A model generated the notes under the pieces. It was given only the letters and a program-made list of their open reading frames with translations, searched no databases and was not told the origin of the DNA. From positions 557,604 through 621,603 of the forward strand of contig VZTI01002339.1 of the NCBI GenBank assembly GCA_013397865.1: a DNA stretch of 64,000 bases. Direction: 5' to 3'. Each line of letters opens with the position of its first letter. The first letter of the stretch is position 1. The stretch comes from Struthidea cinerea (lineage: Eukaryota > Chordata > Aves > Passeriformes > Corcoracidae). Of the stretch, positions 46,071 through 56,600 are shown piece by piece. The translations under genes and the position numbers were made by a program.

Positions 46071-46576
46071 TTGAAGTGATTCCTCACTTTTCCTACAAGC
46101 TCCAAGGCTGCTGTCTGTCCTCAGGCCTCTCTTGCTCTCTCCAGGGAGGCTCAGCTTGTCCCACAGTAACAGAGATGGGGTGTGGTGAGCCAGCCCTCAC
46201 GAGCAGGCTCCACCTTCTTGGCAAACCACTGAGCACACATCACCATCGTGAAACCCACTTAAAATACAACGTCAATGTGAAAAGAGGGGATTTGAGAAAC
46301 ATAATCTCACCATTACATTTCCGCTGGTCCCCAGAGGGTGCTCTTGCCCAGGGTTTGCCAGGCAGCTTCCTGTGGGAAGGAAGTTTGGCAGACAAGGAGA
46401 GCCCAGAAATATTCTATAAGGAGTCTAGCTGCAGGCTGCAATTTTCTTCTCCATGTTCCTTGCTCTGTCCTGCTGCTATGTGGAGTGCTGAGATCCTGCC
46501 AGCACCAGCTGCTCAAACTGGGAATGTGAGCCAGGCCATCCAAGGAAAAAAGCACCAAGAAACTCATTGTACAGAT

Positions 46577-46790
46577 ATAGAATCATGGACTCACAGAATG
46601 GTTTGGGATCTTAAAGCTCATCTGGTTCCACCCCTCTGCCATTGGCAGGGACACATTCCACTAGACCAGGTTGCTCCAAGCCTCATCCAACCTGGCCTTG
46701 AACTTTTCCAGAGATGTGGCAGCCACAGCTTCTCTGGGCAAACAGAAAATATACAGCAGAAAATTTCTTTCCAGGCAGAGAGAATACAAC
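46577..46790 (-). mobile_element. CR1 LINE 3' fragment
   Basis: The segment TAGAATCATGGACTCACAGAATGG to GCAGCCACAGCTTCTCTGGG is a reverse CR1 3' end. Confidence 0.87.
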
Positions 46791-47277
46791 GTGTTTCCCT
46801 AGACTAGGATTTTTCAACCTTTCCCAAAGGATTTAATATGCACTTCAGAATTGTTTCCTAGGGAACATGGTAAGCTTGCACAAGATATAATTTGCTTTTT
46901 TTTTTCAGATCTTTTATTCATCTACAGTGAAAGATGGAAAGTACAAAGTGTTTCTCTGCCCATTCTTGCATGGGCCTGAGGAACAGATGCCCAGGTGGCT
47001 CTGACAAGCTGGGGATGCCTCTCACCCTGAGGGTCTGGAAGATCTCACTCTGTGCCCAACAACACCCGCCTGAGCAATGGGAGGCCGAGGGTGAATTTGT
47101 ACCTGTGTCCTGAGCTCCCATCACTCAGCTTTGCTTTGGACACACAAAGAATTTTAATAGTTCCAGTCCTCCATCAGTTTATCCAATTCCTTTTCAAGAC
47201 CGATTAGACTTTTGGTTTCACAACATCCTGAGATGAACATGCCATGCCAGCCCTTCCTTTGCCTGCTGCCTCCAGAA

Positions 47278-47510
47278 ACACAGAATTACAGAACAGTCAG
47301 GGTTGAAAGGAACCTCTGGAGATCATCCACTCCAACCTCCAGCTCCGAAAAGTGCTGAATAACCACCTCTAACCATTCCCTGTTCCTACTGCATCCATGT
47401 CTACACTGACAGTGCCTGTCACCTCATTCACCTCTTTCCTAACACAGTCTTGATCCCTTTTCTTGCAGGGATGCCATTCCTCCTTCTGACCACCCATTTT
47501 CTTCATCTCT
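47278..47510 (-). mobile_element. CR1 LINE 3' fragment, older subfamily
   Basis: The segment ACACAGAATTACAGAACAGTC then GAAAGGAACCTCTGGAGATC is a reverse CR1 3' end of a diverged subfamily. It abuts the LTR at 47516. Confidence 0.75.
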
Positions 47511-47515
47511 GTGAC

Positions 47516-48145
47516 TGTCTTGGGGTGACTTTATGATGTGTATCCCCTATTGCCGCTCTATGCCCAGACACGATTCCTGTGCCTTTCTGTGCCTTTAAAA
47601 CTGGGTGTGAGAGAAAAAAAAAAGCCAGACGAACTTTTCAAAGCAGTTTGTGCTCCAAGGACACAGAGACAGCTGCAGCTGCTGCTGCTGCTGCAGAGCG
47701 GACGCAAGCACCTTCCTGCTTTTCCCGGCTCTTGGCTCCTTTTCTCAGAAGAGAGAGACAGAGAGTTAAACTCCTTTGTTTTCCTGGGACTTCGGTTTCT
47801 TCTTCTTCTCTTCTGGACTGTTCAACAATACCAGAACACACTGGGAGACCTTACACCTCGGCCCGCAGGGGCGCAAGCCGACCCAGCTCCGAAGCCGAGA
47901 AAGCCACACCCACAAAGGACTCTGGAAATTTACCAGGTTCCCTCCACAGTGAGAGGTTTTATTTTCTAGCATTATTCTTTTCCCATTGTGCATTGTGTCT
48001 GTTAAATGAATAGGTTTTTTCCTTTCACTCTCCTCTGTGGAAATTTTTTTTTCCGAACCTGGTGGGGGAGGGGTGTCTGAAACCTGCCTTCCATCAGCGG
48101 ACGTTCATTTTGGGCATTCCTCCAACTTTGTCTCAAACTGGGACA
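47516..48145 (+). mobile_element. Solo LTR, ERVL-like, 630 bp
   Basis: It begins TGTCTTGGGGTGACTTTATG, a start typical of songbird ERVL LTRs from memory, and ends AACTGGGACA. The four terminal bases are an inverted repeat (TGTC/GACA). The flanks GTGAC (47511-47515) and TTGAC (48146-48150) match at four of five positions, in line with a 5-bp target duplication. A CTG repeat (about 47674-47690) is internal. Confidence 0.65.
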
Positions 48146-48399
48146 TTGACCTTTTCCAGTTTTTCTCCATCTTTTCTGAGCCAGGCACCAAAGCCACACA
48201 CACTTGTGAGCTTGCTTTATACTGGGGCAAGTGATATTTTCCTTGCAATATCTGGAGCCTTTTTTACTTTTTAATCACTCCTGAACCTTCAGCTGATGTT
48301 TTCAGGGAACTGCTTACAGTTACCTTTAGCTCTTGACTGGCATTAATCTAATTTAGAGTCCCCTGGTGTACAGTGAGGGATGTGCTTCACTTTATCCTT

Positions 48400-48845
48400 A
48401 TCAACATTGACTCTCATTTCCGATGTTATCACCCACTTGCTCTGTAGCCTGAAATACTTCTGCAGTGCTCCCTAGCCACCTTTACCTGTGACAGTTCTAA
48501 ACTATTTTCTCTAGCAGAAACACCGTCACCATCCTATTTGCAGCCTTTTCTCCATATCATGAATATGCTGAAAATTCCAGCCCCAGTGGAGATGCTTGTA
48601 GCATCCAACAGGAAATCTCTGCATTTTTACCAATTTGCCTTATCTTTGCAAGCTGTTGATCTGTTACAGCTCAGTATCTCTGAAAACTCTACGATAGACC
48701 TTGTTCAAAGTGGTTTTGGATGGCATTATATTGACCAGATTACTGTTGTCCACACACACCACCTCTTCTTGCAACAGCTGGAACAGATTTCTGAGCCACA
48801 ACATTCCTCTAAAAACTATGTTGACTCTTCCTCAGTTTATTGTAT
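48400..48845 (-). mobile_element. Ancient CR1/L3-like fragment
   Basis: Phrases such as TTCTCCATATCATGAATATGC and the following CCAGCCCCAGT recall the reverse strand of old amniote CR1/L3 elements. It is strongly decayed. The borders are a guess. Confidence 0.4.
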
Positions 48846-48846
48846 T

Positions 48847-49075
48847 TATAGAATCACAGATTCATGGAATATCCCAAGTTGGAAGGGACCCACAAGGATC
48901 ATCGAAGTCCAACTCATGGCCCTGCACAGGACACCCCCAAAATCCCACCCTGTCCCCGAGAGCATTGTCCAAATACTCCTTGAGCTCTGGCAGCCTTGGG
49001 TCCATGACCACCTGCCTTGCCACTTCCCTTTATTCATTAGTACCTACAAATTCCACGTTTATTGCTATTTTTTCA
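48847..49075 (-). mobile_element. CR1 LINE 3' fragment, separate subfamily
   Basis: TAGAATCACAGATTCATGG, then CCAAGTTGGAAGGGACCCAC and CCTTGAGCTCTGGCAGCC, is a reverse CR1 3' end. Confidence 0.88.
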
Positions 49076-49109
49076 TTAGGTACAGAAATGAGACTTCTGG
49101 AGATCTTTA

Positions 49110-49520
49110 GACAATTACTGCATCCAGGACTGGAGTCCTCAGCACAAGAAACCTGAACCTGTTGGAGCAAGTCCAAAAGAGGCCATGGAAATACTCTGAG
49201 GGCTGGAGCCCCTCTGCCCTGGAGATAGGTTGGGAGAGCTGGGGGTGTTCACCTAGAGAAGAGAAGGCTCTGGGGAGACCTTAGAGACCCTTCCAGTGCC
49301 TAAAGGGGCTCCAGGAGAGATGGAGAAGGACTTGGAACAAGGGGCTGGAGTGACAAGACAAGGGGGAATGGCTTCCCACTGCCAGAGGGCAGGGTTAGAT
49401 GGGATATTGGGAAGAAATTCTTTTGTTCTAGTGGAAGGTGTCCCTGGTCTAGTGGAAGGGGAGTGGAATGAGCTGAGTATTAAGTTCCCTTCCAACTCAA
49501 ACCATTGTAAAATTTGATGA
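49110..49520 (+). mobile_element. CR1 LINE fragment
   Basis: The segment CTGGAGTCCTCAGCACAAG...GGAATGGCTTCCCACTGCC...TTCCAACTCAAACCATTGT is a plus-strand copy with an internal deletion relative to 45465-46070. Confidence 0.88.
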
Positions 49521-49805
49521 TGCTGTGATTTTAAGGACTGCATGACCACAAGGTGTGTAAATCCCACCATACCCAAGCTCATAGCTGTTCTCTCTCACAT
49601 TTGTTGTTTGCATCCCCTCTCCTGCTGGGTCACACCTTGGAGCAGGTTTTCCTGGGGGCTGTTTCTCAGCTCAGCACTTGGCTCAGTGCCTTGGCCTGCT
49701 TTGTGCTGACCTGAGTGCCTGTTGCTATAATTTTACCTGTTTGTGTCCCTTAATCTGTATTTGTTCCCTTGAAAGTGCAGGGAGATCCATTAAAGCAGAG
49801 GCACT

Positions 49806-49870
49806 GGGTAAATACTGCCCGCTCCTCACTCCACCAGCACCCGGGATCAGCGATTAACTCTGGGTAAACA
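49806..49870 (+). promoter_or_regulatory. Possible liver-type enhancer motifs before MLXIPL
   Basis: GGTAAATACTG (from 49807), GATTAAC (49852-49858, HNF1-like half site) and GGTAAACA (49863-49870, FOXA-like) lie 220-280 bases before the MLXIPL TATA box. MLXIPL is a liver gene in other vertebrates. These are motif matches only. Confidence 0.3.
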
Positions 49871-50085
49871 GAGCCGACTGCCAGCCAACCCTTGGCCACA
49901 GCAAGGGGGGACAGGGGACCCGCAGTGCTCCTCCCCAGGTGTGCGGGGGACTTAAAAGCTGGAGTTGTCAGGACACTACTGGAGCAGGACGGTGGCATGG
50001 AGCTGAAGCTCTGGTGGCTGGTGCCCGGTGCCTGGTGGACATTGTCCTGCTGATGGTGTGCCATGGGCGGGATCAGCCACCAGCA

Positions 50086-50095
50086 CTATAAATAG
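50086..50095 (+). promoter_or_regulatory. MLXIPL: TATA box of MLXIPL
   Basis: CTATAAATAG lies 245 bases before the ATG at 50331. It predicts a start near 50117 and a 5' UTR of about 215 bases. This is inferred from position. Confidence 0.6.
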
Positions 50096-50330
50096 GGCTG
50101 GCAGCGAATCCACCCTGGGAAACCAACCGCTGAACTCTGGAGCGTGGAACAGACGGCGTGGGCTGGGTAGAGGAGGTGCCCAGGAGGAGGCGTGGTGCCG
50201 GTGTCCTGTACTGGGGAGCCCAACAGCATGTGCTCGATGCCAACGCAGTGCCTGTAGGGCTTCGGCTCAACCGGGACGTGGATCACAGTGCTGGGTCAGA
50301 TCCATAAGGGCTCCCCAATAGGCACCAGGA

Positions 50331-50626
50331 ATGGCAGGAGCTCAGGTGGGACTACCGGGACCTTTCCTGGAGCCTCCCGTTGGGCCTTGCTCCGTCTCCG
50401 ACTCTGACTCTGACTCAGAGGACGCAGCTGTGGGTGGCACAGGACCCAGCGCTGGGGCACAGAATTCCTCCCAGGTCATCCACAGTGGCCACTTCATGGT
50501 GTCATCCCCGCACAGCGACTCACTGCCCCGGCGACGGCACCACCGTGCCGAGCCCGAGCCAGCTGATCCCCGGAGTATCGACCCGACCCTCACCCGGCTC
50601 TTTGAGTGCATGAGCCTGGAGTACAG
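50331..50626 (+). CDS. MLXIPL: MLXIPL exon 1
   Basis: It starts MAGAQVGLPGPF in line with human MAGALAG, has an acidic SDSDSDSED run, and then the strongly conserved SQVIHSGHFMVSSPHSDSLP and RSIDPTLTRLFECMSLEY. It ends with a split Ser codon (AG|GTGAGT). Confidence 0.95.
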
Positions 50627-53600
50627 GTGAGTCTCAGAGCCCTTGCATGTGTCTTACAGATCCCCAGCTAGCTGAAGGCAGGAGGCTAGCTGAGCCCTGT
50701 TGCCCAGCCAGGAATTTGTTTCCATCTGACATCCTCCTCCTCTTCTCCATGGGCTGTGATGTGCCATATGCTCAGAAATTGCCATCCTGGAAAGTTTCAG
50801 GGAGAAAGAGCTGATGTTGGGTTGTTGGCTATGGAGCCAGGTGAGAAGTTTCTCCTCTGTTCACATGTAGCTTGACTCTCCTCCATTTTCCCATGAGATC
50901 TGGTGTCACTGTGCCCGGCTGTATTTCCCCCATGGCCAGACCTAGCACATTCTGTAGAGCAGCAGTGACCCTGTGGACAGCTAACACTCAGTTCTTTGGC
51001 AATCCAGCCCAGAGCAGGAGTCTTGCCTTCCGTCCTTGACTCTGTCCCCATGTCCTGAGGTTATTCCATGACATGCAGCAGCACTTGGGACTGGATGACT
51101 GCACGGGTTTTGTCCAAGGTCTCCTGAAAGCTTTCCTCCTTTTCTCCTGCAAAATCAGATGGGTGACTGCACTGTTCCCCTGCCACACAAATTGCCTAAG
51201 CCCAGTGACAGCTCCTCTGTGACAACAGGACAGACTACAACGTGTCCCCTACGGACACGGTCCACAATCTTAGAGGCAGCTCCCCTCCTTTGCCAAGCCC
51301 CAAGGTTTTGAGTTCTCTCCAGCATGGCATCAGCATGACTTGCTCTCTGCTGGAGTGCCAAACTGCTTGCATAGCTTTCCCAAAATGTCCAAATGTGAAA
51401 ACCTAGAATGACGATGTCCTACTGTGTGAAAGCAAAACCTCAGCAAAGCAGCCTTGAAGAGGTTGCCTCATCCAGGGTCTCTCAGGTTTGCCTTGAAGTC
51501 CTTGAACGCTCGATGCAATAGGGAACGTGGTCACTGCCAGGACATCCTTGGGGATGCTGGGCACAGAGACAGCACTCCAAAGGTACCAGTTCCCACATAG
51601 TTGTATACATCTGACCCATCACCATATCCCAGGTGGTGGATGGGGTCATCCCAGTTTGCCAGCAGCCAGCACAGCACAGCTCTGCTCCAAGGGGCTGGGG
51701 AAGGCAGTGCTCCGTGGGAGCACAGGGAGCCTCAGTGTGGGGTGACCCAGGTGAGGATCATGCTTCCTGGTCAGGCAGGGCACCCCTGAGTGCCACAAAC
51801 AGGGGACATAGAGACACTGGTGGCCTCGCTCTCTTTTCCTCTCCCAGCCCCATTCTTTCCATACCTGAGCCCTGCATTTTTGAGGCTCGAGGAGCAGACA
51901 CTGTCACACCAGAGTGCTCAAACTACTGACTCCTGAGGTGCAGGCTAGCTTCAGTGTGCCCCTGGGCTCTGGAGCTCCCAGGCAGAGTGGAAACGGACAG
52001 GGTAAAAGGGCTTTGGCAGTTGGAGTACAGTGTGTGACTGGGGGCTGGCCATTCCACTGCAGTCAGCACTCCATTGCTCCAGTTCTCCCTACCCCTTGGA
52101 CTCTCAGTGGCTCATTTCCTTCCTGCACTGAGCATGGCAGTGCAGACACTGGCTCCTATGTAGTGGTACACTTACCCAAGCCTTGTCCAGCCTGGCCTTG
52201 GACACTTCCAGGGATGGGGCAGCCACAGCTTCTCTGGGCAACCTGTGCTGGGGCCTCACCCCCCTCACCGGGAAGAATTTCTTCCCAATATCCAATCTAN
52301 GCTCCAGTTCTCCCTACCCCTTGGACTCTCAGTGGCTCATTTCCTTCCTGCACTGAGCATGGCAGTGCAGACACTGGCTCCTATGTAGTGGTACACTTAC
52401 CCAAGCCTTGTCCAGCCTGGCCTTGGACACTTCCAGGGATGGGGCAGCCACAGCTTCTCTGGGCAACCTGTGCTGGGGCCTCACCCCCCTCACAGGGAAG
52501 AATTTCTTCCCAATATCCCATCTAGCCCTGCCCTCTGGCACTGTGAAATCATTCTCCCTTGTCCTGCCACTCCAGGCCCTTGTCCAAAGTCCCTCTCCAG
52601 CTCTCTCGGACCCTCTTTAAGCACTGGAAGGGGCTGTAAGGTCTCCCCGGAGTCTTCTCTTCTTCAGGCTGGACAACCCCAGCTCCCTCAGCCTTTCCTT
52701 TGCTAATACATTTTTGACACACTTGTAGGCAGCAGCTGGAGAAAGGTATCAGGGTGGGAAAATGGAGTTTAAAGGCTCTTGGTGCATCTCTACATTTAGT
52801 GTTATCTGATTTGATACTTCTCCGCATCACCTATCTTTTCACGCCTCCCCTCCCAGCCAGGTTCCCAGAGGCAGCACAGCCTCAGTTGGGCTCACCAGCC
52901 CAATACCCTCCAGTCCTCAGGAGAGCACCCACAGTTAAGTTCAGACTAACATCCTAACCAAGGAGAAACCACTGTAAGCTATGGTAAGGGAGGCACCTGT
53001 GGAGTTCCTCATCCGACCCTTATGCAGGGCAGGGCTAGATCCAAATCCAGGTCAGGTTGCTCAGGGCCATCACTCTTACGGATGGAGCCCTAGGAGGTGA
53101 GCCCGTCACCTGCCCAGCCTGCCCAGGGCTGCCCCTCTCCCACAGGGAATTTCTATCTATGGCTCTAGTTTGGAGTTTACCTGTTCCAACTCTCATGTCC
53201 ATTTCCCCTTGGCCTTTCTTAGTGAATGTTTGAGAACTGCCTGGCTCCATCTCCTCCTTTGGACAGCTGATGGCAGTAATTCTCTCTTCACCTTCTTCAG
53301 GCTGAACAAACCCATCCCTCACACTCCTCTTCAGTCATGTATATTAGTCCCCAACCACCTTGATATCCTCCTCCAGGATCACTCCAGTTTGTGAACCTCC
53401 CTCTTTGTCCATTGGACACAGTGTCCAGACTTGGCCATAACAGAGTGGAGAAGAGGGGAAAACTATCCTGTCTCCTGGTGAGCTGTGACTGCTGCAGCCA
53501 CCCATCCTTTGCTGTCTGGGCTCACACCATTTCAAAGGCAACTCACTAAACTTTCCCTAAATATCTTTCAATGGCTATAGCTGGAATTCCTCCCCTCTCC

Positions 53601-56600
53601 GGCATTCCTCCTGTGCATTTCACAGACATTATAGCAGTCCTGTCTCAGCCTGAGCAATCATCCTGGGGATACGACTTCTCTTCCCTCCATAGTCAGGAGT
53701 GTGCATCACCCCTCGCTGGTAAAGAAATAGTCTCTCCACATCAAGGTTTGCTTCCAGCAGTAACTTGTTCCCTCAGATCCCCCAAAGAGAGGCAACTCTT
53801 CTCTCTGAGGTCTTCCTCCTAAGGCTAGGATGAAGCAGTTCCTTTCCACCTATTTTCCAGGTCATTTAGAGCAGCTTCCTGCTTAATGATCCTTTTCCAC
53901 TCCTTCTCCTGCAACATCCTGCATTCCTTGAATCCTTCCCTAGAATGTTGTTTCTCCCTGCAGCCCACCTGGCTGTGTCTCATTACCCAAAAAGCTGAGG
54001 GTGGAGCTGAGCTTCTTCAGTAGCTGCTCATACTTTGGCCTTAGCACGAGAAGGCTCATCCTCTCCATTACCACAATGTGACCTGCACAGTGTCCTGGGT
54101 GGGCTCACACCCCTTCCTGTGACTTACTGTTGGGAATCACTGACCTGGGAAACATCCTCATGAAGGGAGGAAAACTGGGGGCAGATTGGCAGATGCGAAC
54201 TGCAGTCACTTGTGATCTTACCTGGCAACATCTGTCTCGTGCTCCAGAAGCAACTTCCCAAAGCTGTTCCCAGAGTGTGATGTAGATTAACCTCCTCTTC
54301 AGACTGGGAAGTGACTTGGAGTATCCACTCAGCCCCTCTTGTGATTTAAAACAAGGTATTTCATGTGCCAATTCCGTACTAATTCATCCTCTTGTGTAGC
54401 CTGTCTCCCTTGGGAGAGGTGGAATTGCTGCTATTGATTCTCTAATTCACAGTGCCTTAAATGCCTACACAGGGGCAGTGAACACCAGGCAGAGAGTCCA
54501 GGGATGCGCTCACTGGAGTTCATCGTCCAACCCCATTTTTTCTGGCAGAAGACCTCCGTTCTAGGGGGTCTGGTGAGTGGGAAAGGCTCGTGCTCAGGCT
54601 AAACCCACCGATGCTGCACTGTGGCTCTGCTGTCACTTGTGGCAGGGAGTTGTGCTCCTTTCTTCTGTCATTCTCCAAGGTTTTGGGGCTGATCCTGTTC
54701 AAGGATTGTGCAGAGGGGCTGGGCTGATGTGCTGGTGTTCCCATGCACAGAGGGGCCATACCTCCGGAGACCACCGAAATAACTGGCTGTGGAGGTGTGG
54801 CTTGGCTTGCAGATCTCTCTGACTTCCCAGGCAACTCTTTACGAGAGGATTTCAATGCCTTCCCTTCTCAGCTGGGGCACTTCATGCTGGCTTTGCATGG
54901 AGGTAGATAAATGTCCGTCCCAGAGGCAGAGCATTCCTGCTGGGAGTACACACACAGAGCGGGTCCTTCTCCCAGCACAGTCTATCAATACATTTGTTCA
55001 ACACTATCCCCAATTCACCCCGGGACTGAGTTAACTCCTGCAGGAGGCAGCCAAGCTGGAGCAGTGGCTGTTTCATCCACGGTGAAAATCCAGCTCATTT
55101 AGATGGTGGAGTTTGAAGGTGGATTTGAACAGAGCCATTTTTCAATTAAGGGACACTTTAAAAGAAAACTGTGGTGAGATTTTTTACTTTCTTTGCCAGA
55201 CTCTGGTTTTCAAAACATAAAAATTCAAGAAAAGGCATGCCTTTGGTAGTAAAATTTCTGAGGAATGGAAGATGAGTGTTCAGGACTTGCAGGGAACACT
55301 GTCCTCCTTCTGCCAGCCATGTACCACAGCCCAGGAAACAAAGCGGGGTTCTGATGGCCTCATGGGGATGCTGCTCCTTGGAAAGGATGATCAGGGTTAT
55401 CCCTGCCAGGAGACCCTCTGCTCAGCTGTTCCCCTCCAGCTGCTGCCCATTTCTCTTTGTGCAGCCCTGCATCTCTCCAGATCACTCCTCTCTTCCCTGC
55501 TCCTCTTGCTGCTGATGAAGAGGAAAGTACCCATGTTGCCATGAAATCAGGGACTACAACACGTGAAACTGCTGGATAGGTAAATGAGTCAGAGACCAAA
55601 CAAGGTGCTGCTGGACCCATGCCGGTGTTGGACCCAGGCTGGGCCCTGTTGCCACCTCACCTCATCCCACAAACACCCTGTAGCCAGTGGCAGGATCTGT
55701 GTCCCCCTCCTTATGACAGTGTAGGGCAGCAGGACCCCCCAACCTGTTTGGGGCACCCTATACGCTTCCCACAATTCAATGTGGAGTTTACATCCATCTC
55801 CCCAGGGAAGATAATTTCAGGGAAGGGTGGGGCCCTTTTCAAGGCAAAACAGGGAGCAAAGATCAGCCTGTTAAGCCCCACAACTGAAAGGATCATTAAG
55901 GGAGAAAAAAGGCATTTAGTGGTAAAGCCAAAAGGCATCTCCCTGCTGCCTCCAGGCCCCATAGCAACTCCTAGCCATGGCCCACTGGCCTCATGTGTGG
56001 CCAAGGTGTCTTTCTGTGTCCCACGGGCTCAGGCTGCTCCTCTCAGCTGGCTGGGAGTGAGGAACGTGGCCTTGACCAGCAGGACCTGGCTATGTGCCCA
56101 GGAATCCTGTCCCTTCCATTGGCTCCTCTACTTGGCACCATCTTGCTGTTTGCCTTGTGCACCTGGGGAAAGTTCAAAATCCTGGTGATAGCGGAGTAGA
56201 CAGTGTCAGCCTTAACTCTCTGCAGGCTGGAGTCACAGGTCCTTCCCCAGCTCCTGGGGCTGTGTGTCAGGCTAGGTCTCCCTCAGGAGACCATACCCAT
56301 CCACTCCTGCACCTGCTCCCAGACACATCCCTGCATCAGGCTCTGGAGTTGTGGGGGTCCCCAGTCCTCCCCCTCTGCCAGAAGCAGATTTCAAGGCAGG
56401 TCAAAACAGAAGCCATCAAAATCATTATTTGAGAGCACTTAGAGGTTTCACAAGCTCTCATCGCCAGCACCTCCCTGGGGACACGGCCTGGTGGCACCTG
56501 GAGGGGCTGGGAACAGGGGGTACGGCACCCTGACACCAGCTCAGCCTCCACCTTTCCTGGTCCATGCAGGTACCGAGGAAAATTTGGAGTCAAAGCAGCA

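Noticed and set aside
46064..46807. 247-codon plus-strand frame
   Set aside because: It begins at a CR1 end and finishes in an antisense CR1; no conserved motif.
47640..47700. CTG repeat as a coding Leu/Gln tract
   Set aside because: It lies inside the ERVL-like LTR; frames on either strand are not otherwise protein-like.
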